Of a stretch of DNA of 64,000 bases, positions 55,081-62,792 are shown piece by piece; position 1 is the first letter of the stretch, and the number at the start of each line of letters is the position of its first letter. The stretch lies in contig OY770021.1 in assembly GCA_963669315.1 (NCBI GenBank), forward strand, positions 186,001 to 250,000. The letters are read 5' to 3'. Made by a program: the position numbers and the translations under genes. The DNA comes from SZUA-547 sp963669315 (GTDB taxonomy: Bacteria > Pseudomonadota > Alphaproteobacteria > Rhodobacterales > Rhodobacteraceae). Below the pieces are notes generated by a model. It had not been told where the DNA came from. It did no database searches and worked only from the letters and a program-made list of their open reading frames with translations.

Positions 55081-55132
55081 CCTTCTAAGCTAAACCTTGT
55101 GATCATGGGGCGCCCTGCCCCATGGTCAGTCC

Positions 55133-56446
55133 ATGGCCGCACCGATCACGAACGCTCTGCTCGACATCGCCGCGCTTTCCGGGCGCGAGGTGCTTGGCGA
55201 CGTCAAGGAACTCGCGCGACTTTCTCTGTTTGACTGGATGGTGGTCAGCCACGCAGGCGTCGATGAGCCCGTCAGCCGAATCCTCCGCGAATTCATTCAG
55301 GCGGAGGGCGGCGCGCCGGTCGCCACTCTGATCGGCGGGGGCAAAGCGCCAGCGCGCGCGGCGGCGCTGGTCAACGGCGCGACGTCTCATGCGCTCGACT
55401 ATGACGACACGCATTTCGGCCATGTCGGACATCTTTCTGTCGCGATCATGCCCGCAGCGCTCGCCGCCGCCGAGGAAGAAGGCGCCAGTCTTGGGCGGCT
55501 TTTGACCGCCTTCACGTTGGGCGCGGAGGCGGCCTGCCGATTCGGCGCAGCGCTGGGCCGCGCGCACTATGTTCGGGGCTTTCACCAGACCGCCACGTCG
55601 GGCGCGGTTGGCGCAGCCGTCGCGGCCGGGCGAATCTATGGGCTTTCGGCGGAGGAGATGCGCAACGCGCTCAGCCTGATTGGCACGCGCGCCTCGGGCC
55701 TGATTTCTCAATTCGGAACCATGGGCAAGCCCTACAATGCCGGAATTGCGGCGTCGAATGGGATAGAAGCGGCGCAGCTTGCGCGGCGCGGCTTTGTCGC
55801 CGCCGATGACGGGTTGGCGGGACCACAGGGATTTCTGGCGACGTGCTCCGATGCGCCCGAAGTCGACGCGGCGCTTCAGGAGCCGCCCCCTAGGAAATTT
55901 CTGTTCGCGGCCAATAAGTTCAAGCTTCACGCATGCTGCCACGGCCTGCATGCGATGATCGAGGGGCTGCAAGGCGCATTGGAGCGCGGAAACATCACCT
56001 CCGGGGAAATCGAAGGGATTCGGATCAGAACGAATCCCCGATGGCTGAATGTTTGCGACATCAAGGCTCCCAGATCGGGGCTGGAGGTCAAGTTCAGCTA
56101 CGCCTGGCTAGCCGGAATGGTGGCCCATGGCGTCGACACCGCCGATCGCAATTCATACTCCGACGCCGCCGCCAACGACGCTCTTTTACACGCCTTCGCT
56201 GAGCGGGTGATTGTCGAAAGCGCACCTGAACTGAGCGATACGCAAGCCGAGGGCCGCATTCGGATGATGGACGGTGGGGAAACGCCGTTCGCCCACGATC
56301 TCGATGAACCGGTTCCAATAGATGCACTGCGGGCCCGGCTGAACCGCAAGGCAATTGCGTTGCTCGGTGTTGACGAGGCGGATCGCATTCAGCGCGCCGT
56401 CACCCAGCCGGACGATGCGCCCACGAATCGGTTGCTGGCGAACTGA
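55133..56446 (+). CDS. MmgE/PrpD-family protein
   Basis: A 437-residue protein of the MmgE/PrpD family, which contains 2-methylcitrate dehydratase and immune-responsive gene 1/cis-aconitate decarboxylase types. Family blocks are ATSHALDYDDTHFGHVGHLS, GFHQTATSGAVGAAVAAGRIYGLSAEEMRNAL, KPYNAGIAASNGIEAAQLARRGF and FKLHACCHGLHAMIEGL. Which reaction this member performs cannot be told; it sits without obvious prp genes, between tkt and gap. A 7-bp hairpin (55105-55123) precedes the start. Confidence 0.88.
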   Translation: MAAPITNALLDIAALSGREVLGDVKELARLSLFDWMVVSHAGVDEPVSRILREFIQAEGGAPVATLIGGGKAPARAAALVNGATSHALDYDDTHFGHVGHLSVAIMPAALAAAEEEGASLGRLLTAFTLGAEAACRFGAALGRAHYVRGFHQTATSGAVGAAVAAGRIYGLSAEEMRNALSLIGTRASGLISQFGTMGKPYNAGIAASNGIEAAQLARRGFVAADDGLAGPQGFLATCSDAPEVDAALQEPPPRKFLFAANKFKLHACCHGLHAMIEGLQGALERGNITSGEIEGIRIRTNPRWLNVCDIKAPRSGLEVKFSYAWLAGMVAHGVDTADRNSYSDAAANDALLHAFAERVIVESAPELSDTQAEGRIRMMDGGETPFAHDLDEPVPIDALRARLNRKAIALLGVDEADRIQRAVTQPDDAPTNRLLAN

Positions 56447-56752
56447 TCCGACCCAAAGGGCTACTCCGCATCAGCGCGATCTTCTGAGAATTCGGCTGAC
56501 TAAAGCCGCCCAATATCTTGCATTTTTCGAACATTTTGCATTGCGCGGCGCAGCAACACCAGAATCCAACGCGGCGACGGTGTGCGAACAACTTCCTGAA
56601 CTACAGTGATTTAACCAACTGCGGCAAGTTTGTTGCGACGCATCAAATGAGTCTTGTCAGGCCCTACTCTATCGGGTAGGGAGAAATTACTACCCGATGG
56701 AGTGGGGCGACCCAAAGAAAAGCGGAAATGCGCGCAACGACGGAGACAGATG
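56447..56752 (+). promoter_or_regulatory. 306-base gap: leader of first gap gene with overlapping inverted repeats
   Basis: There is no gene here. Close to the gap start are two mutually exclusive hairpins that share the segment GGTAG: CCCTAC (56662-56667) with GTAGGG (56676-56681), and the perfect 9-bp repeat ATCGGGTAG (56671-56679) with CTACCCGAT (56690-56698). They could be an operator or an attenuator-like leader. The rest of the gap is unremarkable, with AT-rich patches near 56510-56535. Confidence 0.6.
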
Positions 56753-57799
56753 ATGACAGTGCGAGTAGCGATTAGCGGATTCGGGCGGATTGGACGGCTG
56801 GCGCTTCGCGCGATCGCCGAGTCAGGCCGAACCGATATCAAAGTGGTGGCGATCAACAATCGCGCGCCGATCGAGACTGCCGCGCATCTCTATCGCTACG
56901 ATTCCGCGCATGGCCGGGCCCAGGGGCCGGTCCTCGTCGACGGCGATACGCTGGACCTTGGCGCGGGCCCCATCATCTACACCCGATTCACCGATCCGCG
57001 CGATTGCCGCTGGACCGAGTTGGATATCGACGTTGTGATGGAATGCACCGGCAAGTTCACGGATCGGGAAGACGCCGCCCTGCACCTCGACGCCGGCGCC
57101 AGGCGCGTGCTGGTCTCCGCGCCGTCAAATGGGGCGGATGCGACCATCGTCCATGGCGTGAATACGGCTGAGATTACCGGCGACAAACTCGTCGTCTCCG
57201 CGGCGTCCTGCACGACGAATTGCCTCGCGCCGGTCGCCAAGGTTCTGCATGAGGCGATCGGGATCGAAGATGGGTTCATGACGACGATTCACGCCTATAC
57301 CGGAGACCAGAACACGCTGGATGCGACCCATTCCGATTTCTACCGCGCCCGATCCGCCGCGACGTCGATCGTCCCGACCAAGACCGGCGCCGCCGCAGCG
57401 GTCAGCCTGGCTTTGCCGGCGCTTGAAGGGCGCCTCGACGGCGTGGCGATGCGTGTGCCGACCCAGAATGTCTCGGCGGTCGATCTGAAGTTCACAGCGT
57501 CGCGCGACACGTCGGTTGACGAGATCAACGGACTTATCCGCGCTGCGGCCGCCGGCCCGCTGAAAGGCGTGCTGGACTTCACAGATGAGAAACTGGTCTC
57601 GATCGACTTCAATCATGACCCGCACTCTGCGGTGTTCCACACCGATCAGACGCGCGTTCAGAATGGCCGCGGCTGCCGGGTATTGACCTGGTATGACAAT
57701 GAGTGGGGCTTCGCCAACCGCATGGCCGACCTAGCGATCGTGATGGGCGCGACCATTGAAAGCAGGGCGATCGAGCTCACGCCAGCCGCCGCCGCGTAG
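56753..57799 (+). CDS. glyceraldehyde-3-phosphate dehydrogenase, paralogue 1 (possible NADP preference)
   Basis: A 348-residue phosphorylating GAPDH with the Rossmann start ISGFGRIGRLALRA, catalytic Cys in SAASCTTNCLAP and His in FMTTIHAYTGDQ. The residue that binds the adenine ribose in NAD-specific enzymes (Asp) is Asn36 here, followed by Arg37 (AINNRAPIE), whereas the tandem paralogue keeps Asp36-Leu37. Loss of Asp plus a basic neighbour suggests NADP acceptance and thus a biosynthetic role; this is inference. ATG at 56753 has GGAG seven bases upstream; an ATG three bases earlier is possible. Confidence 0.93.
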   Translation: MTVRVAISGFGRIGRLALRAIAESGRTDIKVVAINNRAPIETAAHLYRYDSAHGRAQGPVLVDGDTLDLGAGPIIYTRFTDPRDCRWTELDIDVVMECTGKFTDREDAALHLDAGARRVLVSAPSNGADATIVHGVNTAEITGDKLVVSAASCTTNCLAPVAKVLHEAIGIEDGFMTTIHAYTGDQNTLDATHSDFYRARSAATSIVPTKTGAAAAVSLALPALEGRLDGVAMRVPTQNVSAVDLKFTASRDTSVDEINGLIRAAAAGPLKGVLDFTDEKLVSIDFNHDPHSAVFHTDQTRVQNGRGCRVLTWYDNEWGFANRMADLAIVMGATIESRAIELTPAAAA

Positions 57800-57881
57800 A
57801 TTCTCCCTCTCCGCCTCAATAAACTGTTCCAAGGGGCGGGCGACACGCGCAATACTCTCGGCTATACAGCCGCGAATGATA

Positions 57882-57914
57882 GATCGCTTCGACCAAAAAT
57901 CGGTTGAAGCGATC
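57882..57914 (+). promoter_or_regulatory. strong hairpin before second gap gene
   Basis: GATCGCTTCGACC and GGTTGAAGCGATC form a 13-bp stem with one G-U pair and a seven-base loop, 32 bases before the gap start. A smaller hairpin CGGCT-ATAC-AGCCG (57859-57872) lies just upstream. There is no U tract, so this looks like an mRNA-stability, processing or control element rather than a terminator. Confidence 0.6.
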
Positions 57915-57946
57915 CGAAATTGCGCTCGCCGCATTGGGAGGAACGA

Positions 57947-58948
57947 ATGGCAGTCAAAGTTGGAATTAACGGGTTCGGACGGATCGGTCGGAATGTGCTG
58001 CGGGCCATCGTCGAGTCGGGTCGCACCGATATCGAGGTGGTCGCGATCAACGATCTCGGCCCGGTCGAGACCAACGCACATCTGATCCGCTACGACTCGG
58101 TCCATGGCCGCTTTCCCGGCACGGTGACAGTTGACGGCGACACAATCGACGTTGGACGCGGACCGATCAAGGTGACGGCGATCCGCGATCCGAAAGACCT
58201 GCCCTGGGGCGATGTAGACGTCGCGATGGAATGCACAGGTATCTTCGCGTCTCGCGACAAGGCCGCCGCGCATCTTGAGAACGGATCAAAGCGTGTGCTG
58301 GTCTCCGCCCCGGCGTCGGGCGCGGACAAGACCATCGTCTACGGCGTGAATCACGGCGCGCTGACGAGCGCGGACACCGTCGTCTCAAACGCGTCCTGCA
58401 CCACCAACTGCCTTTCGCCTGTCGTCTATGTGCTGAACAAAACGATCGGGATCGAAAAAGGCTTCATGACCACGATCCACAGCTACACCGGCGATCAGCC
58501 GACGCTGGATACGATGCACAAAGATCTCTACCGGTCCCGCGCCGCGGCGATGTCGATGATCCCGACCTCTACCGGCGCCGCCAAGGCGGTGGGTCTGGTT
58601 CTGCCCGAGCTGAACGGCAAGCTGGACGGCGTGGCGATTCGCGTGCCGACTCCGAATGTCTCGGTGGTCGATCTAAAATTCATCGCCAAGCGCGAAACCT
58701 CGATCGATGAGATCAATGACGCGATACGCGCAGCGGCCGGTCAGGAACTGAAAGGCGTGCTGGGTTTCACGGACGAGGCGCTGGTCTCGACCGATATGAA
58801 CCACGATCCGCATTCGTCGGTCTTCCACACGGATCAGACCAAGGTGATGGAGGGCACGCTCTGCCGAATCCTGACCTGGTATGATAACGAGTGGGGCTTC
58901 TCCAACCGGATGAGCGACACGGCCACGGCTCTGGCCGCCACAATCTAA
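57947..58948 (+). CDS. gap: glyceraldehyde-3-phosphate dehydrogenase, paralogue 2 (NAD type)
   Basis: A 333-residue GAPDH with GINGFGRIGRNVLRA, the NAD-selecting Asp36 in AINDLGPVE, catalytic Cys in SNASCTTNCLSP and IHSYTGDQPTLDTMHKDLYR. It is clearly a duplicate of the neighbour, sharing most motifs. The ATG at 57947 follows GGGAGGAACGA. It is the likely glycolytic enzyme of the pair and leads into pgk, with a small secreted-protein gene between. Confidence 0.96.
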   Translation: MAVKVGINGFGRIGRNVLRAIVESGRTDIEVVAINDLGPVETNAHLIRYDSVHGRFPGTVTVDGDTIDVGRGPIKVTAIRDPKDLPWGDVDVAMECTGIFASRDKAAAHLENGSKRVLVSAPASGADKTIVYGVNHGALTSADTVVSNASCTTNCLSPVVYVLNKTIGIEKGFMTTIHSYTGDQPTLDTMHKDLYRSRAAAMSMIPTSTGAAKAVGLVLPELNGKLDGVAIRVPTPNVSVVDLKFIAKRETSIDEINDAIRAAAGQELKGVLGFTDEALVSTDMNHDPHSSVFHTDQTKVMEGTLCRILTWYDNEWGFSNRMSDTATALAATI

Positions 58949-58970
58949 AGGCCCGACCAGGCGAGGTGAT

Positions 58971-59291
58971 ATGAGGCAGGCGCAGCGCGGACGACACATG
59001 ATTGCCGCGCTTGTCCTGCTGGCGGCGGCGCTTGGCGGCGCCGTTGCCGCGCCTTCGCCCGCCGAAGCGCAGTTCAACCCCTGCGTCCGGCCCCAGCGCC
59101 CGCTTCTGCCGATTCAGGGCAGCCAGATCAGCAACAGTCACCGCAACGGCATATTACTGGAGTTCTCCAGATATTTCGACAATCTGTCGCGCTACATGCA
59201 GTGTCTTTCGAGAGAGCAGGAAGACGCGCAGCGCGACTACGAAGAAACCATCGAAATCTACAATCATTTCAATCGAGGCTCGCAGTACTGA
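58971..59291 (+). CDS. small secreted hypothetical protein
   Basis: A 106-residue protein with a signal peptide (MIAALVLLAAALGGAVAAPSPAEAQ) and a short mature part of about 70 residues that ends in NHFNRGSQY and includes a region rich in Asp, Glu, Gln and Arg (LSREQEDAQRDYEETIEIYN). Two cysteines (NPC, MQC) may pair. I do not recognise it. It lies 22 bases after gap and 4 bases before pgk on the same strand, so it is part of the operon. Confidence 0.75.
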   Translation: MRQAQRGRHMIAALVLLAAALGGAVAAPSPAEAQFNPCVRPQRPLLPIQGSQISNSHRNGILLEFSRYFDNLSRYMQCLSREQEDAQRDYEETIEIYNHFNRGSQY

Positions 59292-59295
59292 CGCC

Positions 59296-60492
59296 ATGAC
59301 TTACAAGACGATGGACGATCTTGACCTCTCGGGAAAGCGCGTGCTGACGCGCGTCGATCTCAACGCCCCTGTTCGGGATGGGAAGGTTTCGGACGACACC
59401 CGCCTGAAGGCGATCGCGCCGACAGTGCGCGATATCCTCGCCAAGGGCGGCAAGCCGATCCTGCTGGCCCATTTTGGCCGGCCAAAGGGCAAGGTTATGC
59501 CTGAGATGACGCTGAGGGTGGTGCAGGACCGCCTGACCGAGATCCTCGACACCCTGATCCTGTTCGTAGACGACTGCCGGGGAGAGCTGGCCGAGACCGC
59601 GGCCGCGAACCTGCCCGCCGGTCATGTGATGCTGTGCGAGAACACGCGTTTTCACCCCGGCGAGGAAAAGAACGATCCGGCGCTGGCCGCCGAAATCGCC
59701 AGGGTCGGCGATGTCTTTTGCAATGACGCGTTTTCAGCAGCGCACCGGGCCCACGCCTCGACGGAGGGGCTGGCCAAGCTGCTGCCCGCCTGCGCCGGAC
59801 GGTTGATGCAGAAGGAGCTTGAGGCGCTCTCCAAAGCGCTTTCGAACCCGGAAAAGCCGGTGATAGCGGTAGTGGGAGGCGCCAAGGTCTCCACCAAGCT
59901 CGCGCTTCTGGGAAACCTCAGCAAAAAGGTCGATCAGATCGTCATTGGCGGCGGCATGGCCAACACTTTCCTCGCGGCCAAGGGAGTCGATGTGGGCAAG
60001 TCGCTGTGCGAGCACGACCTGGCCGACACCGCCCGACAGATCATCGCCAAAGCGGCGGAGACAGGCTGCGAGATCGTGCTGCCCACTGACGTCGTGGTGG
60101 CGCGGGAGTTCAAGGCCGGGGCGGAGGCCGAGACGGTCGCCGCAGACGCATGCCCGGCGGATGCGATGATCCTGGATGCCGGGCCGGCCACGGTCGCCGA
60201 CATTGCGCAAAGGTTCGAAAGTGCGAAAACAGTCGTATGGAACGGCCCGCTCGGCGCATTCGAAATCGAACCTTTCGACAAAGGCACGGTCGCGGCCGCA
60301 AAAAAAGCGGCGGAGCTGACCAGGGCGGGCGCGCTGCTTTCGGTCGCAGGGGGCGGCGACACGGTCGCGGCGCTGAACGCGGCGGGCGCCGGCCCGGATT
60401 TTTCTTACGTCTCCACCGCGGGCGGCGCGTTTCTGGAGTGGCTTGAGGGCAAGACCCTGCCCGGAGTCGCGGCGCTGGAAGCGGCGGGCTGA
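59296..60492 (+). CDS. pgk: phosphoglycerate kinase
   Basis: A 398-residue PGK that transfers phosphate from 1,3-bisphosphoglycerate to ADP. Motifs: VLTRVDLNAPVRDGKV, AHFGRPKGK, CENTRFHPGEEKNDP, the hinge and ADP-site PVIAVVGGAKVSTKLALL, and WNGPLGAFEIEPFDKGT with SVAGGGDTVAAL. Length is normal. The ATG at 59296 starts 4 bases after the secreted-protein gene; the longer frame from 59002 lies inside that gene. Confidence 0.97.
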   Translation: MTYKTMDDLDLSGKRVLTRVDLNAPVRDGKVSDDTRLKAIAPTVRDILAKGGKPILLAHFGRPKGKVMPEMTLRVVQDRLTEILDTLILFVDDCRGELAETAAANLPAGHVMLCENTRFHPGEEKNDPALAAEIARVGDVFCNDAFSAAHRAHASTEGLAKLLPACAGRLMQKELEALSKALSNPEKPVIAVVGGAKVSTKLALLGNLSKKVDQIVIGGGMANTFLAAKGVDVGKSLCEHDLADTARQIIAKAAETGCEIVLPTDVVVAREFKAGAEAETVAADACPADAMILDAGPATVADIAQRFESAKTVVWNGPLGAFEIEPFDKGTVAAAKKAAELTRAGALLSVAGGGDTVAALNAAGAGPDFSYVSTAGGAFLEWLEGKTLPGVAALEAAG

Positions 60493-60585
60493 CGCGATTC
60501 CCTATCCAAAGGGGGAGGTCGCGCTTGCAGCGCGGCCCCACACGAGCTAATCGATTTTCAACGCATTCCCACCCGGAGGATCCCC

Positions 60586-61515
60586 ATGAAAGCCACCCGC
60601 GCCGTCCAGAACATTCTCGCCAATTACGGCTCTGACAATCCGGGCGTGAAGGCCAACCTTCGCCGCATCCTGATGCAAGGCAAGCTGGGCGGCACTGGCA
60701 AACTGATCATCCTGCCCGTCGATCAGGGGTTCGAGCATGGCCCGGCGCGCAGCTTCTCGGTCAATCCGGACGCCTATGACCCGGTGTATCACTACAAGCT
60801 GGCGATTGACGCGGGACTGTCGGCCTACGCCGCGCCGCTGGGTATGCTGGAGGTTGGAGCGGATGAATTCGCGGGGCAGATCCCGACGATCCTGAAGGTG
60901 AACTCCTCCAACTCTCTGGCGCCGTCCGACTTCGCCAAGGATCAGGCGATCACCGCCAGCGTTGACGACGCGCTGCGGCTGGGCTGCTCGGCCATCGGCT
61001 TCACCATCTATCCCGGATCCTCCACCGCCTTCGACATGATCGAGGAGATCTCGGCGATGCGCGAGGAGGCCGCCGCCAAGGGCGTCGCCTCCGTCGTCTG
61101 GTCCTATGCGCGCGGCGAGGATGTGACCAAGCCGGGCGAGACGGCGATCGATGTGGGCGCCTACGCGGCGCAGATGGCGGCGCTGATCGGCGCGCATGTC
61201 ATCAAGGTGAAGCTGTCGACCGACCACATCATGCAGTCGGAGGCGCAAAAAGCGTTCGACAAGGGAGAGATCGACATCTCCACCCAGGCGGCGCGGGTGA
61301 AAGAAGTCGTGCGCTCCTGCTTCAACGGCAAGCGCATTGTGGTGTTCTCCGGCGGATCGGCCAAGGGCGCGGACGCGGTGTTCGACGACGCGCGCGCGAT
61401 CCGCGATGGCGGCGGCAACGGCTCGATCATCGGCCGCAACAGCTTCCAGCGCTCGCGTGAGGACGCGCTGGCGATGCTGGGCAAGCTGGTGGACATCTAC
61501 AAAGGCAAGGCATGA
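60586..61515 (+). CDS. class I fructose-bisphosphate aldolase (DhnA/FbaB type)
   Basis: A 309-residue aldolase of the archaeal-type class I family. It shows LPVDQGFEHGPARSF, VNSSNSLAP, SAIGFTIYPGSS, the Schiff-base lysine region HVIKVKLSTDH and the phosphate-binding FSGGSAKG...IIGRNSFQRS. No class II metal-site signature is present. GGAGG precedes the ATG. It closes the glycolytic cluster. Confidence 0.95.
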   Translation: MKATRAVQNILANYGSDNPGVKANLRRILMQGKLGGTGKLIILPVDQGFEHGPARSFSVNPDAYDPVYHYKLAIDAGLSAYAAPLGMLEVGADEFAGQIPTILKVNSSNSLAPSDFAKDQAITASVDDALRLGCSAIGFTIYPGSSTAFDMIEEISAMREEAAAKGVASVVWSYARGEDVTKPGETAIDVGAYAAQMAALIGAHVIKVKLSTDHIMQSEAQKAFDKGEIDISTQAARVKEVVRSCFNGKRIVVFSGGSAKGADAVFDDARAIRDGGGNGSIIGRNSFQRSREDALAMLGKLVDIYKGKA

Positions 61516-61549
61516 GGGCTTAGACCCCCCTTCGCTGACGGTTCAAGCG

Positions 61550-61568
61550 CCCGGGTGGACCACCCGGG
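61550..61568 (+). terminator. hairpin after aldolase gene, possible terminator
   Basis: A perfect 9-bp inverted repeat (CCCGGGTGG / CCACCCGGG) with a one-base centre lies 35 bases after the aldolase stop. It lacks a U tract (GTATAGTTAT follows), so termination is only possible, but it also marks the border to the AT-rich right end. Confidence 0.5.
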
Positions 61569-61686
61569 GGTATAGTTATATCCGAGGGAAAATATTCCGT
61601 TGAACTTCACATGGCGGCAGCCTCTCTATCTTAGCGGCTGCTGCTATAGTGAAGCTCGTTGAGCATCGATTACGATTGCCGTTGCA

Positions 61687-62787
61687 TCAAATCCGTTCAG
61701 CTGGGGGCGCGGCAAAAAACCAAAGGATTCTCTCGAAGTATTGTAAAAATAAATGCTGCCAGTATTGGGTGCGCGTGAACTGGTGAAACCCCTTTAATGC
61801 CTGATCGCATGCTAAAAAGACTCGAACTATACTAGCTCCAAAGCCGTCGATCGAGACGCTATTTATTTCGGCTTCTGTGCACCCAAGTCGCTGACAAATC
61901 CAATTAAAGGATTCTTCGGACAGTAATCCATTTTCATACTTTGCATAGACACCTGAGCCATTTAATCCTTCTTTAACATCGAAGTGCTGCCAAAAGCATT
62001 GATCTATATCCAACTCTCCAGATTGTTTTACTTTAGCATCTAATTTTGGAAAAGAGGAGTGCCCTCTGTAGTTATCGATATTCTTTATTTCTTCGTATGG
62101 TAGATAGTTTTCGAGCTCTCGCCCAACCGTTATAAAGGAATCACCTATAAATGGCTCTGCTGGATCACTCTCATCTACGTTGTGTCTTTTTTTGATGCTT
62201 AGAATTTGATTGGCCGTATCTGACTTCTTGTCCATTGGCGCTAGCTTGTCGCTATCGACAACGCAGACCGCTACACGCTTGCCTGCAATCTCAGAAGAGA
62301 ACACCCTTGGTGTGCTTCCACCGCCGCCGTGAACAGCGTGAAATGCATAATTTGGCACGTTCGTCTGTTTTACCACCTCACTAAAAATGCAGTCATAAAG
62401 GTCGATGTCGTCGTTAATATCCTCCACAATTAGTGACGTTCGTGTGTTGGAAAATTCACCTGCAATAAACTCGCGATGTCCGATCGAAAATGTCGAAGTC
62501 CCATCAAAACTTATGCCTTGGCCGCCTATCAGCAATTTCACAACTGACTTGGAGGCTTGAGGTAGGCCACCGCGCTGCGCGAACTTCTGCTGAATTCCAA
62601 TCAAATGACCGCGGTCACGCCCAGAAAGTTGGACGTTTGACACCGCCCAATTGCACAACTGTCGAGTAACGACAAAATAGTGCCGTCCCGCGCGATCGGC
62701 ATCAATTAGTTTTGTAAATAGCTGCTCAATTTCGATTGGATTCGCCGAAGCGATTTGAGACACACTGCAGTCTAATAGAAATATCAT
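61687..62787 (-). CDS. TOPRIM-like protein, partner of upstream ATPase
   Basis: A 366-residue protein without a name I can give. The middle shows TOPRIM-type acidic residues in order: Glu122 in SLIVEDINDDIDLY, a GGGG loop (HAVHGGGGSTP, about 150-160), and the D-x-D pair Asp178/Asp180 in VCVVDSDKLAP. Then comes RELENYLP (about 223-230), a motif I associate with OLD-like and DUF4435 proteins. The first 100 residues (MIFLLDCSVS...) may be a separate domain. It starts 5 bases after the ATPase stop with no visible ribosome site, only an A-rich run, so translation probably depends on the ATPase gene. Composition is AT-rich compared with the rest of the window, suggesting transfer. A nuclease role in defence is inferred. 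Confidence 0.7.
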   Translation of the reverse strand: MIFLLDCSVSQIASANPIEIEQLFTKLIDADRAGRHYFVVTRQLCNWAVSNVQLSGRDRGHLIGIQQKFAQRGGLPQASKSVVKLLIGGQGISFDGTSTFSIGHREFIAGEFSNTRTSLIVEDINDDIDLYDCIFSEVVKQTNVPNYAFHAVHGGGGSTPRVFSSEIAGKRVAVCVVDSDKLAPMDKKSDTANQILSIKKRHNVDESDPAEPFIGDSFITVGRELENYLPYEEIKNIDNYRGHSSFPKLDAKVKQSGELDIDQCFWQHFDVKEGLNGSGVYAKYENGLLSEESFNWICQRLGCTEAEINSVSIDGFGASIVRVFLACDQALKGFHQFTRTQYWQHLFLQYFERILWFFAAPPAERI

Positions 62788-62792
62788 TTTTT

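Noticed and set aside
55105..55123. Hairpin ATGGGGC/GCCCCAT after tkt
   Set aside because: No U tract follows; it ends only nine bases before the PrpD-family start, so neither termination nor regulation can be claimed.
61610..61660. Possible attachment site or inverted repeat (GCAGCC/GGCTGC) at the left edge of the AT-rich region
   Set aside because: It is a short imperfect hairpin with no matching direct repeat, tRNA gene or integrase in view, so no mobile-element boundary is supported.
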